Source: Actinospineispora eucalypti (GTDB lineage: Bacteria; Actinomycetota; Actinomycetes; Mycobacteriales; Pseudonocardiaceae). Taken from it: a DNA stretch of 64,000 nt. A program made the position numbers and the translations under genes. Of the stretch, positions 8,162 through 17,763 are shown piece after piece; position 1 is the first letter of the stretch; the number at the start of each line of letters is the position of its first letter. Location of the stretch: the NCBI GenBank assembly GCA_014208095.1, contig JACHMT010000001.1, forward strand, positions 558,001 through 622,000. The letters are read 5' to 3'. The notes beneath the pieces were generated by a model that saw only the letters and a program-made list of their open reading frames with translations, was not told the origin of the DNA and made no database searches.

Positions 8162-9751
8162 TTGCACACGGTGGACGAAATCCCCTGGGGCACGATTCTG
8201 TCGATCGTCGGACTCGTGGTTCCGATCATCGCGTTCGTCTGGGAATTCGGTGTGGCCGGGCGCAAACGCCTGGGCTATCGGGTGCAGATGGATACCTCCG
8301 CCCGGGATCTGACCCAATCCGCCGAGGCGGATGCTTTCGCGAAGCTCAAGCTGGAGAACGGACGAGGACTGGACGATCCGTCGTTCGCCCTGCTGCGCAT
8401 CGAGAACAGCGGCATAAGCAGCATCAGGCCCGGCGACTATGCGGTGCCCGAGGAGCACAAGGTCGGCCTGCACGTGCACTTCCCGGGTCGCCGCGTGGTC
8501 GGCATGGCGATCACCGAGTTCAGCACGGAGTCGCTGCGGGACAGCTTCGGAGCGGACTCCGGCCTCCAGCCGAGGGAGATCGTGGAGGGCGACCAGCGGC
8601 GCACGACCGGGATCATCGACCTGCCGAAGGTCACGTTGAACCGGCGGGGGCACTACAAGGTGCTGGCCCTGCTGGAGCGGGTCGACGAGGTCGACGACGA
8701 GCAGAAGAAACCCCGGGTCATCGGCGCGATCACCGGTGGCGCCGGCACCGGGGACATCATGTTGACCAAGAGCCACACCACCGGTCTGTCCAAACCGATG
8801 GCCGCCCTCATCGCCTTCCTTATGCTGGTGAGCGCCGGCCAGCTGGTCTACTCGTTGTTCCTGGAGCCGGCGAGCGCGCCGTTGGACTGCGCGCGGGGCA
8901 AGCTCGCGCTGGTCGGCTCCACCGCGTTCGTGCCGGTGCTGCAAGAGGCCGGCCGGCTCTACGCGGCCAGCTGCCCGGGTTCCGACTTCACCATCGACGC
9001 CAAGGGCAGCCTGGAGGGTCTCATCACGCTGGAGCAGCGGGGGCGGACCGCCGGCCCGGAGGGGCCGTCGGCACTGACCTTCTCCGACGGGGAGAAGCCG
9101 GACCGCTTTCCCCAGTTGTTGCCGCGCCCGGTCGCTTTCTCTCTCTTCACCCTGGTGGTGAACAAGGAAGCCGGTGTGCAGGACCTGAGTCTCGACGAAA
9201 TAAGGCGACTCTTCAGCGGGCAAATTGCGAATTGGCGTGACGTTGGTGGACGGGATGTGCCGGTGCGCCTGGTCAACCGCCATTCCGATTCGGGCACCCG
9301 GCGAACTCTCGAACAGCAGGTGCTGAATGGCAAGTGGGTGCCCGGCGACAACTCGAACGACTGCCGGGAGGCGGGCGCCGGCGCACCGGCCGGGGTGGTC
9401 CGTTGTTCCCGGGCTTCCACCGAGGACGTGCTCGACGCGGTGGCCCAGGTGCCGGGAGCGGTCGGTTACAGCGAGCTCGGCATCGCCGCCGGGCGGACGG
9501 ACGTGCTGCCGGTGCGCATCGACGGGCACGCGGCCACCCTGGAAGGCGCCCTGCACTCGGCCTACCCCTACTGGCAGACCGAGTACGCCTACACCTACGG
9601 CGAGCCGAAGGCCGACTCTCTGGCGGCCAGCTTCCTGCGCTATCTGACCAACCAGGTGGGCAAGGACGTGGTGCGTGCGCACGGCCACCGCCCGTGTGCC
9701 GAGCTGGGCAACCCGGTGCTCTGCCGGCCCTCCGCGTCGACGACGCCCTAG
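8162..9751 (+). CDS. Membrane-tethered protein with C-terminal PstS-like substrate-binding domain
   Basis: 529 residues. Membrane segment 1 is near residues 9-28 (TILSIVGLVVPIIAFVWEF). A 190-residue region with no recognised family follows, and membrane segment 2 is near 217-240. The rest resembles phosphate-type periplasmic binding proteins: LVGSTAFVPVLQEAGRLY, the IDAKGSLEGL loop, FTLVVNK and 'VPVRLVNRHSDSGTRRTLEQQVL'. It is not a lipoprotein and no transporter genes adjoin it, so sensing rather than uptake is possible (inference). The start is TTG at 8162 or GTG at 8171; neither has a clear ribosome site. Confidence 0.75.
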   Translation: MHTVDEIPWGTILSIVGLVVPIIAFVWEFGVAGRKRLGYRVQMDTSARDLTQSAEADAFAKLKLENGRGLDDPSFALLRIENSGISSIRPGDYAVPEEHKVGLHVHFPGRRVVGMAITEFSTESLRDSFGADSGLQPREIVEGDQRRTTGIIDLPKVTLNRRGHYKVLALLERVDEVDDEQKKPRVIGAITGGAGTGDIMLTKSHTTGLSKPMAALIAFLMLVSAGQLVYSLFLEPASAPLDCARGKLALVGSTAFVPVLQEAGRLYAASCPGSDFTIDAKGSLEGLITLEQRGRTAGPEGPSALTFSDGEKPDRFPQLLPRPVAFSLFTLVVNKEAGVQDLSLDEIRRLFSGQIANWRDVGGRDVPVRLVNRHSDSGTRRTLEQQVLNGKWVPGDNSNDCREAGAGAPAGVVRCSRASTEDVLDAVAQVPGAVGYSELGIAAGRTDVLPVRIDGHAATLEGALHSAYPYWQTEYAYTYGEPKADSLAASFLRYLTNQVGKDVVRAHGHRPCAELGNPVLCRPSASTTP

Positions 9752-9766
9752 CGCGATAACGCCTAC

Positions 9767-9772
9767 TAGGGT
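9767..9772 (+). promoter_or_regulatory. Leaderless -10 element of pgm (TAGGGT)
   Basis: TAGGGT ends exactly 6 nt before the ATG at 9779, so the expected transcription start coincides with the A of the start codon. No ribosome site is visible. The same geometry occurs at 47824 and 34618. Confidence 0.5.
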
Positions 9773-9778
9773 GTGCGC

Positions 9779-11383
9779 ATGGCTGTGCACCCGCGCGCGG
9801 GGACTCCCGCCCAAGCCGAAGACTTGATCGATCTCGAAGCCCTGCTCGCCGCCTATCACGACATCCATCCGGACCCGGAGAACCCGGTCCAGCGGGTGGC
9901 GTTCGGCACCTCCGGCCACCGGGGTTCGTCGCTGGCCGGAACGTTCAACGACGACCACATCGCGGCCACCAGCCAGGCCATCTGCGAGTACCGCGCCGGG
10001 CAGGGCACCACCGGCCCGCTGTTCCTCGGCCGGGACCCCCACGCGCTGTCCGAGCCGGCCTGGCGCACCGCCGTCGAGGTGTTCGCGGCCAACGGCGTGC
10101 GGGTGTTGGTGGAGGGCGGGTTCACGCCCACCCCCGCCGTATCGCTGGCGATCCTGCGGCACCCCGGGTCCGACGGCGTGGTGGTCACCCCTTCGCACAA
10201 CCCGCCGCCGGACGGCGGCTTCAAGTACAACCCACCCAGCGGTGGCCCCGCCGACACCGACGCCACCGGGTGGATCGCCGACCGGGCCAACGAGCTGCTC
10301 CGGGCCGGGCTGGCCGGTGTGCGGCGCACCCCGTTCGAGCGGGCGGCCACCGAGAACTACGACTTCCTCGGCGACTACGTGGCCGCGCTGCCCGCGGTGC
10401 TGGACCTGGACGCCGTGCGGGATGTGGGGATCCGCATCGGCGCCGACCCGATGGGCGGCGCATCGGTCGCCTACTGGGGAGCCATCGCGGACCGGCTGGG
10501 CCTGGACCTGACCGTGGTCAACCCGGCGACCGACCCCCGATTCGCGTTCATGACGCTGGACTGGGACGGCAAGATCCGGATGGACTGTTCTTCGCCGTAC
10601 GCGATGGCCTCACTGGTGCGGCGCCGCGCCGAGTTCCAGATCTCCACCGGCAACGACGCCGACTCGGACCGGCACGGCATCGTCACCGCCGACGCCGGCC
10701 TGATGAACCCGAACCACTTCCTCGCCGTGGCCATCGACTACCTCTACCGGCACCGGGACGGCTGGTCGGCCGACGCCGGCGTGGGCAAGACGGCGGTCAG
10801 CTCGTCGATGATCGACAACGTGGCGCGGGAGCTGGGCCGGCGGCTGGTGGAGGTGCCGGTCGGGTTCAAGTGGTTCGTGCCGGGTCTGCTGAGCGGGGCG
10901 ATCGGGTTCGGCGGCGAGGAGAGCGCGGGCGCGTCGTTCCTGCGCCGGGACGGCTCGGTGTGGACCACCGACAAGGACGGCATCATCCTGGCCCTGCTGG
11001 CCTCGGAGATCACCGCGGTCACCGGCCTGACCCCGTCCCAGCGCTACGCCGAGCTGACCGCGAAGTTCGGAGAGCCGGCCTATGCCCGAACCGACGTGGC
11101 CACCACCCGGGAGGCCAAGGCCCGGCTGGCCAAGCTGTCCGGCGGGGACGTGACCGCGACCGAGCTGGCCGGGGAGCCGATCACCGGGAAGCTCACCGAG
11201 GCGCCCGGCAACGGCGCCCCGCTGGGCGGGCTGAAGGTGACCACCGCCTCCGGCTGGTTCGCCGCCCGCCCGTCCGGTACCGAGGATGTATACAAGGTGT
11301 ACGCGGAGAGCTTCCTCGGTCCTGACCACCTGGCCCGGATCCAGGCCGAGGCCCAGGACGTGGTGGCCGGAGCGCTGGCGTGA
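9779..11383 (+). CDS. pgm: Phosphoglucomutase (alpha-D-glucose-1,6-bisphosphate dependent)
   Basis: 534 residues from the ATG at 9779; a GTG two codons earlier is less likely because of the leaderless promoter. Family landmarks are the FGTSGHRG N-terminus, the phosphoserine loop [11 protein letters not shown], the metal loop [10 protein letters not shown], the sugar-binding GGEESAG and the phosphate-binding [10 protein letters not shown]. It interconverts glucose-6-phosphate and glucose-1-phosphate. Its stop overlaps the GTG start of the next gene (GTGA), indicating translational coupling with GlgM, which uses glucose-1-phosphate. A GTATAC dyad lies at 11288. Confidence 0.95.
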   Translation: MAVHPRAGTPAQAEDLIDLEALLAAYHDIHPDPENPVQRVAFGTSGHRGSSLAGTFNDDHIAATSQAICEYRAGQGTTGPLFLGRDPHALSEPAWRTAVEVFAANGVRVLVEGGFTPTPAVSLAILRHPGSDGVVVTPSHNPPPDGGFKYNPPSGGPADTDATGWIADRANELLRAGLAGVRRTPFERAATENYDFLGDYVAALPAVLDLDAVRDVGIRIGADPMGGASVAYWGAIADRLGLDLTVVNPATDPRFAFMTLDWDGKIRMDCSSPYAMASLVRRRAEFQISTGNDADSDRHGIVTADAGLMNPNHFLAVAIDYLYRHRDGWSADAGVGKTAVSSSMIDNVARELGRRLVEVPVGFKWFVPGLLSGAIGFGGEESAGASFLRRDGSVWTTDKDGIILALLASEITAVTGLTPSQRYAELTAKFGEPAYARTDVATTREAKARLAKLSGGDVTATELAGEPITGKLTEAPGNGAPLGGLKVTTASGWFAARPSGTEDVYKVYAESFLGPDHLARIQAEAQDVVAGALA

Positions 11384-12546
11384 AGGTCGGCCTGTTGACC
11401 CGCGAGTACCCGCCCAACGTGTACGGCGGCGCCGGCGTGCACGTGGACTTCCTGGCCCGTGAGCTGCGTTCCCGGGTGGACCTGGCCGTGCACTGCTGGG
11501 GCGAGCGGCGGACCGGCCCGGACGGTGGAGTGCTGGCCACCGGGCACACCCCGGCGGCCGACCTGGCCGGGGCCAACCCGGCGCTGGCCACCCTCGGCAT
11601 CGACCTGTCCATGGCGGCGGCGGTGGCCGACCGGGACGTGGTGCACAGCCACACCTGGTACGCCAACATGGCCGGTCACCTGGCCAAACTCCTCTACGAC
11701 ATCCCGCACGTGGTCACCACGCACTCGCTGGAGCCGCTGCGGCCGTGGAAGGAGGAGCAGCTGGGCGGCGGCTACCGGGTGTCCCGGTGGGCCGAACGCA
11801 CCGCGATCGAGGCCGCCGACGCGATCATCGCGGTCAGCCACGGCATGCGCTCGGACATACTCAATGTATACCCGGCGATCGACCCGGGCCGGGTACACAT
11901 CGTGCCCAACGGGATCGACTCGACGCTCTACGCGTACACCGACGCGCGGGACGCGTGGGTCAAGCACGGCCTGGACCCCGACCGGCCGACCGTGTTGTTC
12001 GTCGGCCGGGTGACCAGGCAGAAGGGCGTTCCGCACCTGGTTCGCGCGGCCGCCGCGTTCCGTCCCGAGGCGCAGCTGGTGCTCTGCGCCGGTGAGCCGG
12101 ACACGCACGAGCTGGGCCTGGAGTTCCGCTCCCTGGTGGACGACCTGCGCGCCAGCCGCGACGGCGTGCACTGGATCCAGCACATGCTGCCGCGCGACGA
12201 GGTGATCCAGCTGCTGTCCGGCTCGACGGTGTTCGCCTGCCCCTCGGTCTACGAGCCGCAGGGCATCGTGAACCTGGAGGCGATGGCCTGCGAGACGGCG
12301 GTGGTGGCCAGCGACGTCGGCGGCATCCCGGACGTCGTGCGCAACGGCGTCACCGGGCTGCTGGTGCCCTACTCGGAGGCGCACCCCCGCGAGTTCGAGG
12401 CGGCGTTCGCCGAGCGGGTGAACGAGCTGCTGGACAACCCGGCGCGGGCCCGCGAGATGGGCCAGGCCGGCCGCGACCGCGTGGTCGCCGAATACGGCTG
12501 GAACGCCATAGCCGACCACACCCTAGCCGTCTACGAAGACCTCTAA
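11380..12546 (+). CDS. glgM: Actinobacterial glycogen synthase / maltose-1-phosphate synthase
   Basis: 388 residues, a GT4-like glycosyltransferase. The N-terminal [14 protein letters not shown] loop, the central [17 protein letters not shown] motif and the E-x7-E element in [17 protein letters not shown] match the actinobacterial GlgA/GlgM family (about 387 residues, shorter than E. coli GlgA). In mycobacteria the orthologue makes maltose-1-phosphate from ADP-glucose and glucose-1-phosphate for GlgE glucan synthesis. Coupling to pgm supplies the acceptor sugar. No glgC or glgE is in the window. Confidence 0.88.
   Translation: MKVGLLTREYPPNVYGGAGVHVDFLARELRSRVDLAVHCWGERRTGPDGGVLATGHTPAADLAGANPALATLGIDLSMAAAVADRDVVHSHTWYANMAGHLAKLLYDIPHVVTTHSLEPLRPWKEEQLGGGYRVSRWAERTAIEAADAIIAVSHGMRSDILNVYPAIDPGRVHIVPNGIDSTLYAYTDARDAWVKHGLDPDRPTVLFVGRVTRQKGVPHLVRAAAAFRPEAQLVLCAGEPDTHELGLEFRSLVDDLRASRDGVHWIQHMLPRDEVIQLLSGSTVFACPSVYEPQGIVNLEAMACETAVVASDVGGIPDVVRNGVTGLLVPYSEAHPREFEAAFAERVNELLDNPARAREMGQAGRDRVVAEYGWNAIADHTLAVYEDL
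11855..11871. repeat. GTATAC dyad (ACATAC-N5-GTATAC) inside glgM
   Basis: ACATAC tcaat GTATAC with 11-bp half-site spacing. It encodes part of DILNVYP, in a different frame from the copy in glcP. Confidence 0.6.
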
Positions 12547-12550
12547 CCCC

Positions 12551-12633
12551 GATTCAGTCACCCCAGCAGGCCGATTCAGTCACTTCAGCAGGTTGGTTCA
12601 GTCACTTCGGCAGGTTGGTTCAGTCACTTCAGC
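12551..12633. repeat. Family A 22-bp repeat array (four direct units)
   Basis: Four tandem units of the type GGTTCAGTCACTTCAGCAGG, all in one orientation. They lie between convergent glgM and the ADP-ribosylglycohydrolase-like gene. The last unit encodes the C-terminus of the latter (read on the minus strand). Confidence 0.8.
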
Positions 12634-13494
12634 GCACGGGGTCGGCCCTGGCCAGCGGTCGAGCAGCCGGGCGTCGAGGTCGGCCAGGTAGTCGCGGCCG
12701 AACGGGCCGTTCTCCAGGGTGTCGTAGAGGTGCGCGGGTAGGTCCTGCTCGACGTCGGCGGCCCGCGAGCCGGCGGCCAGCGCGATGGTGGCCACCGTGT
12801 CCACATCGCCTGTATATCCGATGCATACAGAGAGTAGATCGGTTAGCCGGCGCTTACCGCTGAGCGCGGTCAACGCCGCGCGCACACACATCACGCCGAG
12901 CGCGTCGACCTTGCCCTGCCAGGGGACGGACCAGTCCTCGGCGCCGTCCAGCCGCTCGGTGATCCAGTGCGCGACCCGCTCGGTGGGGCCGATGCGGTGG
13001 TGGCAGTAGTGCACCGCCAGCGCGGCGGCCCGCGCCGACTCGATACCGGCCGGCGTGTCGTGGGTGACCCTGGCCTGGATCTCGGCGAGTCGCAGCACCT
13101 CGTCGACGTCCGGGAGCAGGCCGATCGGTCCGGCGCGCATGGCCGCGCCGCTGCGGTCGCTGGCCGGGGCGATCGCGGCACGCAGCTCCGCACCGGTGCG
13201 GTTGGCGTCCAGCAGCGCGCGGAACCCCTTGGCGTAGCCGTCGCGCGGGTCCCGGTGGTAGGCGTCGACGAGCCGGTCGGCCAGGTTCTCCGGGGTCCAC
13301 GGGTCGCCGTCCAGCAACAGCTCGGCGACCGCGAGGGTCAGCTGCGTGTCGTCGGTGTACATGCCCGGCCTGATCCCCCGGTGCCGGGGATGCTGGCGGT
13401 ACCCGTGCAGCGTGTTGTGTTCCTCGACCTCCTCGCTGGCGGCGAACTCGAAACCCGCGCCGTAGGCGTCCCCGATCGCCAGTTCGACCAACAT
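12598..13494 (-). CDS. ADP-ribosylglycohydrolase (DraG) family protein
   Basis: 298 residues from the ATG at 13494. Family motifs are [10 protein letters not shown] near the start, the metal-binding [14 protein letters not shown] and the C-terminal [15 protein letters not shown], which supply the acidic residues that bind the magnesium pair. Such enzymes remove ADP-ribose from proteins or act on related small molecules. The ATG overlaps the stop of the upstream VOC gene (TGATG), so the two are translationally coupled. The C-terminus (about [12 protein letters not shown]) is encoded by a family A repeat unit. Confidence 0.85.
   Translation of the reverse strand: MLVELAIGDAYGAGFEFAASEEVEEHNTLHGYRQHPRHRGIRPGMYTDDTQLTLAVAELLLDGDPWTPENLADRLVDAYHRDPRDGYAKGFRALLDANRTGAELRAAIAPASDRSGAAMRAGPIGLLPDVDEVLRLAEIQARVTHDTPAGIESARAAALAVHYCHHRIGPTERVAHWITERLDGAEDWSVPWQGKVDALGVMCVRAALTALSGKRRLTDLLSVCIGYTGDVDTVATIALAAGSRAADVEQDLPAHLYDTLENGPFGRDYLADLDARLLDRWPGPTPCAEVTEPTCRSD
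12812..12828. repeat. GTATAC dyad (GTATAT-N5-GCATAC)
   Basis: GTATAT ccgat GCATAC inside the ADP-ribosylglycohydrolase-like gene, with 11-bp half-site spacing. Confidence 0.6.
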
Positions 13495-13793
13495 CAGTGA
13501 ACCCGCACCTCCACCGCTCGCCCGTCCGGATCGCGGTGCACTCCCTCGGCCAGCCCGGTTCCCTCGGCCGGGCCGCCCGGTTCGAGCTCGAAGCCCAGCC
13601 GCAGCGCGCCGGTGGCCCGCTCCGGCGTACCCGGGTAGAGCTCGAGCACCAGGCCGTCCGCGAGGGTGGCCGCGTAGTGCTCCGGTCCGATCCCGTGCTG
13701 TTCGCGCACGAACGTGAGGCCGAGCCGGGTGTAGAACTCCCGGCACTCCGTAATGCGCTGTGTATACAGAACCAGCAGCCGAGTGCGCACCAC
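13494..13793 (-). CDS. Small VOC/glyoxalase-fold protein
   Basis: 99 residues from the GTG at 13793 (the GTG at 13790 is an alternative). The [30 protein letters not shown] opening (about residues 2-31) is typical of single-domain vicinal oxygen chelate proteins, with [10 protein letters not shown] in the middle. The family includes glyoxalases and bleomycin-binding proteins; the function here is unknown. It overlaps the ADP-ribosylglycohydrolase start by one base, so the pair probably acts together. Confidence 0.7.
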   Translation of the reverse strand: MVRTRLLVLYTQRITECREFYTRLGLTFVREQHGIGPEHYAATLADGLVLELYPGTPERATGALRLGFELEPGGPAEGTGLAEGVHRDPDGRAVEVRVH

Positions 13794-13832
13794 CCGTGCA
13801 CGGTACCCAGGCGGGCCCCGGAGAATGGGGGA

Positions 13833-14579
13833 ATGAGCAAGCACCTCGGGTTCGGCGTGGACATCGGCGGGAGCGGCATCAAGGGTGCGCCCGTCGATCT
13901 GCACAAAGGCGAGTTGGCCGAGGAACGGTTCCGGGTGCCGACCCCCCAGCCGTCCACCCCGGAGGCGGTCGCCGAGGTGGTTCGCGAGGTGCTGGACCAC
14001 TTCAAGTGGGACGGCGAGTTCGGCTGCACCTTCCCCGCCGTGATCCAGCACGGCATCGTGCGCACGGCCGCCAACGTGGACGACGCCTGGATCGGCGCCG
14101 ACGGTCACAAGCTGCTCGAGCGGGTCACCGGACGGCGCGCGCTGTTGGTCAACGACGCCGATGCGGCCGGCGTGGCCGAGGTCCGGTTCGGCGCGGCGCA
14201 CAAGCACAGGGGCGTGGTGCTGGTGTGCACGATCGGCACCGGTATCGGCTCCGCGCTGGTGGTGCACGGCAAGCTGGTGCCGAACACCGAGCTCGGCCAC
14301 CTGGAGCTGGACGGGCACGACGCCGAGTCGCGCGCGGCCGACTCCGCCCGGGAGCGGGAAGAGCTCTCCTGGGAGGCCTGGGCGGAGCGGCTGACCAGGT
14401 ACTTCCGCCACGTGGAGGACCTGTTCTGGCCGGACCTGATCGTGCTCGGCGGCGGGGTCAGCAAGAAGGCCGACCGCTGGTTGCCGCTGGTGCGGACGCG
14501 CACCGAGATCGTGCCCGCGAAGCTGCGCAACAGCGCCGGCATCGTCGGCGCCGCCGTGCTCGCCGCCGAGCGGGACTGA
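13833..14579 (+). CDS. ppgK: Polyphosphate glucokinase
   Basis: 248 residues, an actinobacterial ROK-superfamily enzyme of PpgK length. Motifs are [13 protein letters not shown] (phosphate loop), [18 protein letters not shown] with the catalytic Asp, and [11 protein letters not shown]. It lacks the ROK zinc cluster, as PpgK does. It phosphorylates glucose with polyphosphate or ATP. The start at 13833 is preferred because a GGGGGA ribosome site precedes it. It adds a second glucose-phosphorylating route near glk. Confidence 0.92.
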   Translation: MSKHLGFGVDIGGSGIKGAPVDLHKGELAEERFRVPTPQPSTPEAVAEVVREVLDHFKWDGEFGCTFPAVIQHGIVRTAANVDDAWIGADGHKLLERVTGRRALLVNDADAAGVAEVRFGAAHKHRGVVLVCTIGTGIGSALVVHGKLVPNTELGHLELDGHDAESRAADSAREREELSWEAWAERLTRYFRHVEDLFWPDLIVLGGGVSKKADRWLPLVRTRTEIVPAKLRNSAGIVGAAVLAAERD

Positions 14580-14582
14580 CCC

Positions 14583-15173
14583 TCAGGGCAGTGGCTCGTC
14601 GGCCAGCGGGACGCCCTCGGCGAGCCGGCCGAGCACGGCGTCCATGGCCTCGATGTAGGAGCTGCCGGGCGGGTGGTCGGCGATCGCCTGGGCGGCCAGC
14701 CGGGCGCCGCAGATGAGCCCGGCGAACAGGCGGACGTCCAGTTCCTCCGGTGACCGGCCGAGCCGTTCGGCCAGCCCCCGGGATATCTCCACCACGCCGA
14801 ACTGGGCCTGTCGCGCATTGCGCAGCTCGGGCACCGTGCGGCCCAGTTCCATGCGCAGCTCTTCCAGCTCGCGCTTCTCCGGGGTGAGCGACTCGAACGC
14901 CTCGCGCAGCGCCGCCCGCATGGCGACCAGCAGCGGCGTGCCGGACGGCTGGGCGGCGAACGCGCGTTCCATCAGCGGGTCCACGTCGTCGTAGAAGACG
15001 ACCTCTTCCTTGCTCGGGAAGTACCGGAAGAACGTCGCCCTCGAGACCTCGGCGGCGGCGGCGATCTGGTCCACCGTGGTTTCCGCGTAGCCCTGCTCGC
15101 GGAACAGCCGCAGCGCGTGCCGCTGCAGGTCGGCGCGGGTGCGGGCCTTCTTCCGCTCGCGCAGTCCGGCCAT
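14583..15173 (-). CDS. TetR-family transcriptional regulator
   Basis: 196 residues. The N-terminal helix-turn-helix (TVDQIAAAAEVSRATFFRYFPSKEE split across residues ~34-58) is canonical, and the C-terminal ligand domain resembles MftR-type regulators. It is divergent from the flavin monooxygenase at 15245, with an inverted repeat between them, so it probably controls that operon and itself. Its ATG follows TAGCCT by 6 nt, indicating a leaderless transcript. Confidence 0.9.
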   Translation of the reverse strand: MAGLRERKKARTRADLQRHALRLFREQGYAETTVDQIAAAAEVSRATFFRYFPSKEEVVFYDDVDPLMERAFAAQPSGTPLLVAMRAALREAFESLTPEKRELEELRMELGRTVPELRNARQAQFGVVEISRGLAERLGRSPEELDVRLFAGLICGARLAAQAIADHPPGSSYIEAMDAVLGRLAEGVPLADEPLP

Positions 15174-15179
15174 GGGTAG

Positions 15180-15237
15180 AGGCTAGCATCTGAGACTGAG
15201 ATGATATTGAGACTGGGTCTCATACGCGCGCTATGCT
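15180..15237. promoter_or_regulatory. Divergent promoters and TetR operator
   Basis: The inverted repeat TGAGAC-tgg-GTCTCA (15208-15222), with a second TGAGAC half-site at 15191, is a likely operator. On the minus strand TAGCCT (15180-15185) lies 6 nt before the TetR ATG. On the plus strand TATGCT (15232-15237) lies 7 nt before the monooxygenase ATG at 15245. Both genes therefore look leaderless. Confidence 0.6.
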
Positions 15238-15244
15238 GGGTTCC

Positions 15245-16738
15245 ATGAGCGGACAGGTGTTGGTGATCGGGGCCGGGCCGACCGGCCTGACGGCTGCATG
15301 CGTGTTGTCCAGCTGGGGTATACACGTGCGCGTGGTGGACGCCGCCGAGGCGCCGTTCGCCGGATCTCGGGGCAAGGGCATGCAGCCCCGAACGCTGGAG
15401 ATACTCGACAACCTCGGGGTGAGCGGCCGCCTGATCGCCACCGGTCGGTCGCGGCTGCTCGCGCGGCATTACCACCCGGACGGCAGTTTCCAGCTGGTGG
15501 ACCTCAACGAGGGGGCCGAGCCCGGCCCGGACAGCCCCTACGGCCGCTCGTTGATCATTCCGCAGTGGCGGACGGAGCAGGTGCTGCGCGAGCGGCTGGC
15601 TTCGCACGGCGTGGAGGTGGAGTGGGGCCGGGGCGTCACGGAGCTGGAGCAGGACCAGGCCGGCGTGGTGGCCCGGTTCGCCGACGGCACCGAGGCCCGC
15701 GCCGACTACGCGATCGGCTGTGACGGCGGGTCCAGTACGGTGCGCCGGCTGCTCGGCGTGCCCTTCCTCGGCGAGACCACGGAGAGCGTGCGGATGCTGG
15801 TCGGGGACGTGGAGCTGGAGGGGCTGGACCGCGACCACTGGCACATCTGGCTGGGCGAGAACTTCCGGGGCGTGGCGCTCTGCCCGTTGCCCGCCACGGA
15901 CACCTTCCAGTTCCAGGCGCCGCTGCCGCCCGGGCAGCCGGACGAGCCGAGCCTGGCGAACTGCCAGCGGATCGTCGACGACGTGATCGGCCCCGGCCGG
16001 GTGCGGCTGCGCCGGGCGACCTGGCTGTCCAAGTGGCGGCTGAACGTCCGGATGGTGGACCGGTACCGGGTGGGCCGGGTGTTTCTGGCCGGCGACGCGG
16101 CGCACGTGCACTCGCCGGCCGGCGGGCAGGGCCTGAACACCGGTGTGCAGGATGCGGCCAACCTGGGCTGGAAGCTGGCGCACGTGCTGGCCGGCGCTCC
16201 CGAGTCACTACTGGACACGTACCAGGCCGAGCGGCTGCCGGTGGCCGCCGGCGTGCTGGGCCTGTCCAACCGGCTGATGGACAAGGTGCCCGGCGCGCGC
16301 CCCGCCGCCGACCGGACCGAGGCGTTGCAGCTCGGCGTGAGCTACCGGGGCGGGCCGCTGGCCCCGCCCGTCGACGCCGATGGCCCGAACCCGGGAGACC
16401 GCGCGCCGGACGCGCTCTGCCGGACCGCGACCGGTGAGCCGGTGCGGTTGTTCGAGCTGTTCCGGGGACCGCACTGGACGCTGCTCGACTTCGGCCATCC
16501 CGAGCACACCCTTGGTATACCGACTGCATACATCGGCCGGGACGTGATTGACCACGAAGGGCACGCGCGGCGGGCGTACGCGGCGCGGGACGGCGAGCTG
16601 GTCCTGGTCCGCCCGGACGGCTACATCGGCACCCGGTCACTCGACGCGGCGGAGATCGCCGGGTACCTCGGCGCGGCGGGCGCCGGCGTGGTCAACTCGG
16701 CGGGAACGGACAGCGACCAGCGAAGGGTGCGGGCATGA
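15245..16738 (+). CDS. FAD-dependent aromatic hydroxylase (class A flavoprotein monooxygenase)
   Basis: 497 residues. It has GAGPTGLTAACVL (FAD dinucleotide fold), a GCDGGSSTVRRLLG-type DG motif and GDAAHVHSPAGGQGLNTG (second FAD motif), with a C-terminal thioredoxin-like domain as in phenol hydroxylase/RdmE relatives. It would hydroxylate an aromatic or polyketide substrate with NAD(P)H and O2. The ATG at 15245 fits the leaderless promoter; an in-frame ATG at 15233 lies inside the -10 element. The last bases overlap the next gene (ATGA). It has GTATAC sites at 15318 and 16515. Confidence 0.9.
   Translation: MSGQVLVIGAGPTGLTAACVLSSWGIHVRVVDAAEAPFAGSRGKGMQPRTLEILDNLGVSGRLIATGRSRLLARHYHPDGSFQLVDLNEGAEPGPDSPYGRSLIIPQWRTEQVLRERLASHGVEVEWGRGVTELEQDQAGVVARFADGTEARADYAIGCDGGSSTVRRLLGVPFLGETTESVRMLVGDVELEGLDRDHWHIWLGENFRGVALCPLPATDTFQFQAPLPPGQPDEPSLANCQRIVDDVIGPGRVRLRRATWLSKWRLNVRMVDRYRVGRVFLAGDAAHVHSPAGGQGLNTGVQDAANLGWKLAHVLAGAPESLLDTYQAERLPVAAGVLGLSNRLMDKVPGARPAADRTEALQLGVSYRGGPLAPPVDADGPNPGDRAPDALCRTATGEPVRLFELFRGPHWTLLDFGHPEHTLGIPTAYIGRDVIDHEGHARRAYAARDGELVLVRPDGYIGTRSLDAAEIAGYLGAAGAGVVNSAGTDSDQRRVRA
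16515..16531. repeat. GTATAC dyad (GTATAC-N5-GCATAC) inside the monooxygenase gene
   Basis: GTATAC cgact GCATAC, encoding GIPTAYI. The first half-site is read across codons GGT-ATA-CC, a frame different from VY-encoding copies. Confidence 0.65.
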
Positions 16739-17478
16739 TCGACGAACTGACGGCGAGCACGGTGACGATCACCGGGCACGGCGGCGACGAGATCGAGGCC
16801 TACCTGGCCCGGCCGTCCGGCGAGCAGCCGCGCGGCGGGGTGGTGGTGATCCACCACATGCCCGGCTACGACCGGGAGACCAAGGAGATCGTGCGCCGGT
16901 TCGCGGCGGAGGGGTTCGACGCCCTGTGCCCGAACCTGTACCACCGGGAGGCGCCCGGCGCCGCCCCGGACGACGCGGCGGCCACCGCGCGTGCGGCCGG
17001 TGGGGTGCCGGACGAACGGCTGGTCGGTGACGTGGCCGGCGCGGCGGACCACCTGCGCGGGCTGACCGGCGCCAACGGCAAGATCGGCGTGATCGGCTAC
17101 TGCTCCGGCGGCCGGCACACCTTCCTCGCCGCCTGCTCGCTCCAGGTGGACGCGGCGGTGGACTGCTACGGCGCATTCGTGGTGGAGGACCCGCCGGAGG
17201 GCATGCCGCCCACCATGCAGCCGATCCTGCACCTGGCGCCGAACCTGAGCTGCCCGCTGCTCGGGCTGTTCGGCGCGGAGGACCGGTTCCCCTCGCCCGA
17301 GTCGGTGGCGGCACTGGACGCCGAGCTGACCCGGTTGGGCAAGCCGCACGAGTTCCACAGCTACGACGAAGCCGGCCACTCCTTCTTCTCCGTGGACCGC
17401 CCCGCCTACCGCCCGGCGGCCGCGGTGGACGGTTGGTCACACATCCTGGCCTTCTTCCGCACCAACCTGGGGGCCTGA
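16735..17478 (+). CDS. Dienelactone hydrolase family protein
   Basis: 247 residues, alpha/beta hydrolase. The nucleophile elbow is GYCSGG, with Cys as in dienelactone hydrolases. FGAEDRFPS supplies the Asp and AGHSFF the His. It overlaps the upstream monooxygenase by the ATGA arrangement, so the two are co-translated. Dienelactone hydrolases open enol-lactones produced in aromatic degradation, which suits a hydroxylase partner. Confidence 0.88.
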   Translation: MIDELTASTVTITGHGGDEIEAYLARPSGEQPRGGVVVIHHMPGYDRETKEIVRRFAAEGFDALCPNLYHREAPGAAPDDAAATARAAGGVPDERLVGDVAGAADHLRGLTGANGKIGVIGYCSGGRHTFLAACSLQVDAAVDCYGAFVVEDPPEGMPPTMQPILHLAPNLSCPLLGLFGAEDRFPSPESVAALDAELTRLGKPHEFHSYDEAGHSFFSVDRPAYRPAAAVDGWSHILAFFRTNLGA

Positions 17479-17481
17479 AGC

Positions 17482-17757
17482 ATGTGCACCTACCTGACCG
17501 AGAAGATCGCCGTGGACGGCAGCGGGAAAGGCGCGCACGGCTGGTTCGCCGGCACGGAGGCGATCGTGTACGTGGATCACCCGGTGCACGCGCAGTACAC
17601 CCACACGGTGAACGTGGACGTGCTGAACCCGGCGCTCGGTCCGTCCGCGCGGGTCGCCCTGGAGCTCACCGAGGAAACCGCGCTCGCGCTGGCCGACGCC
17701 ATTCACCGGGCGATCGCGTCCGCCCCGTCCGGGCTGGCTTCAAAGGATCAGCCCTAG
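17482..17757 (+). CDS. Small conserved actinobacterial protein (DUF6295-like, from memory)
   Basis: 91 residues, soluble, starting MCTYLTEKIAVDGSGKG. It has a central FAGTEAIVYVDHPVHAQYTH segment in two pieces and LNPALGPSARVALEL. I recall this type as an uncharacterised family (DUF6295-like), which I could not verify. It follows the hydrolase by 3 bp in the same operon, so it may be an accessory of the oxygenase pathway. The His/Cys content might bind a metal (speculative). Confidence 0.65.
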   Translation: MCTYLTEKIAVDGSGKGAHGWFAGTEAIVYVDHPVHAQYTHTVNVDVLNPALGPSARVALELTEETALALADAIHRAIASAPSGLASKDQP

Positions 17758-17763
17758 AAGCCG

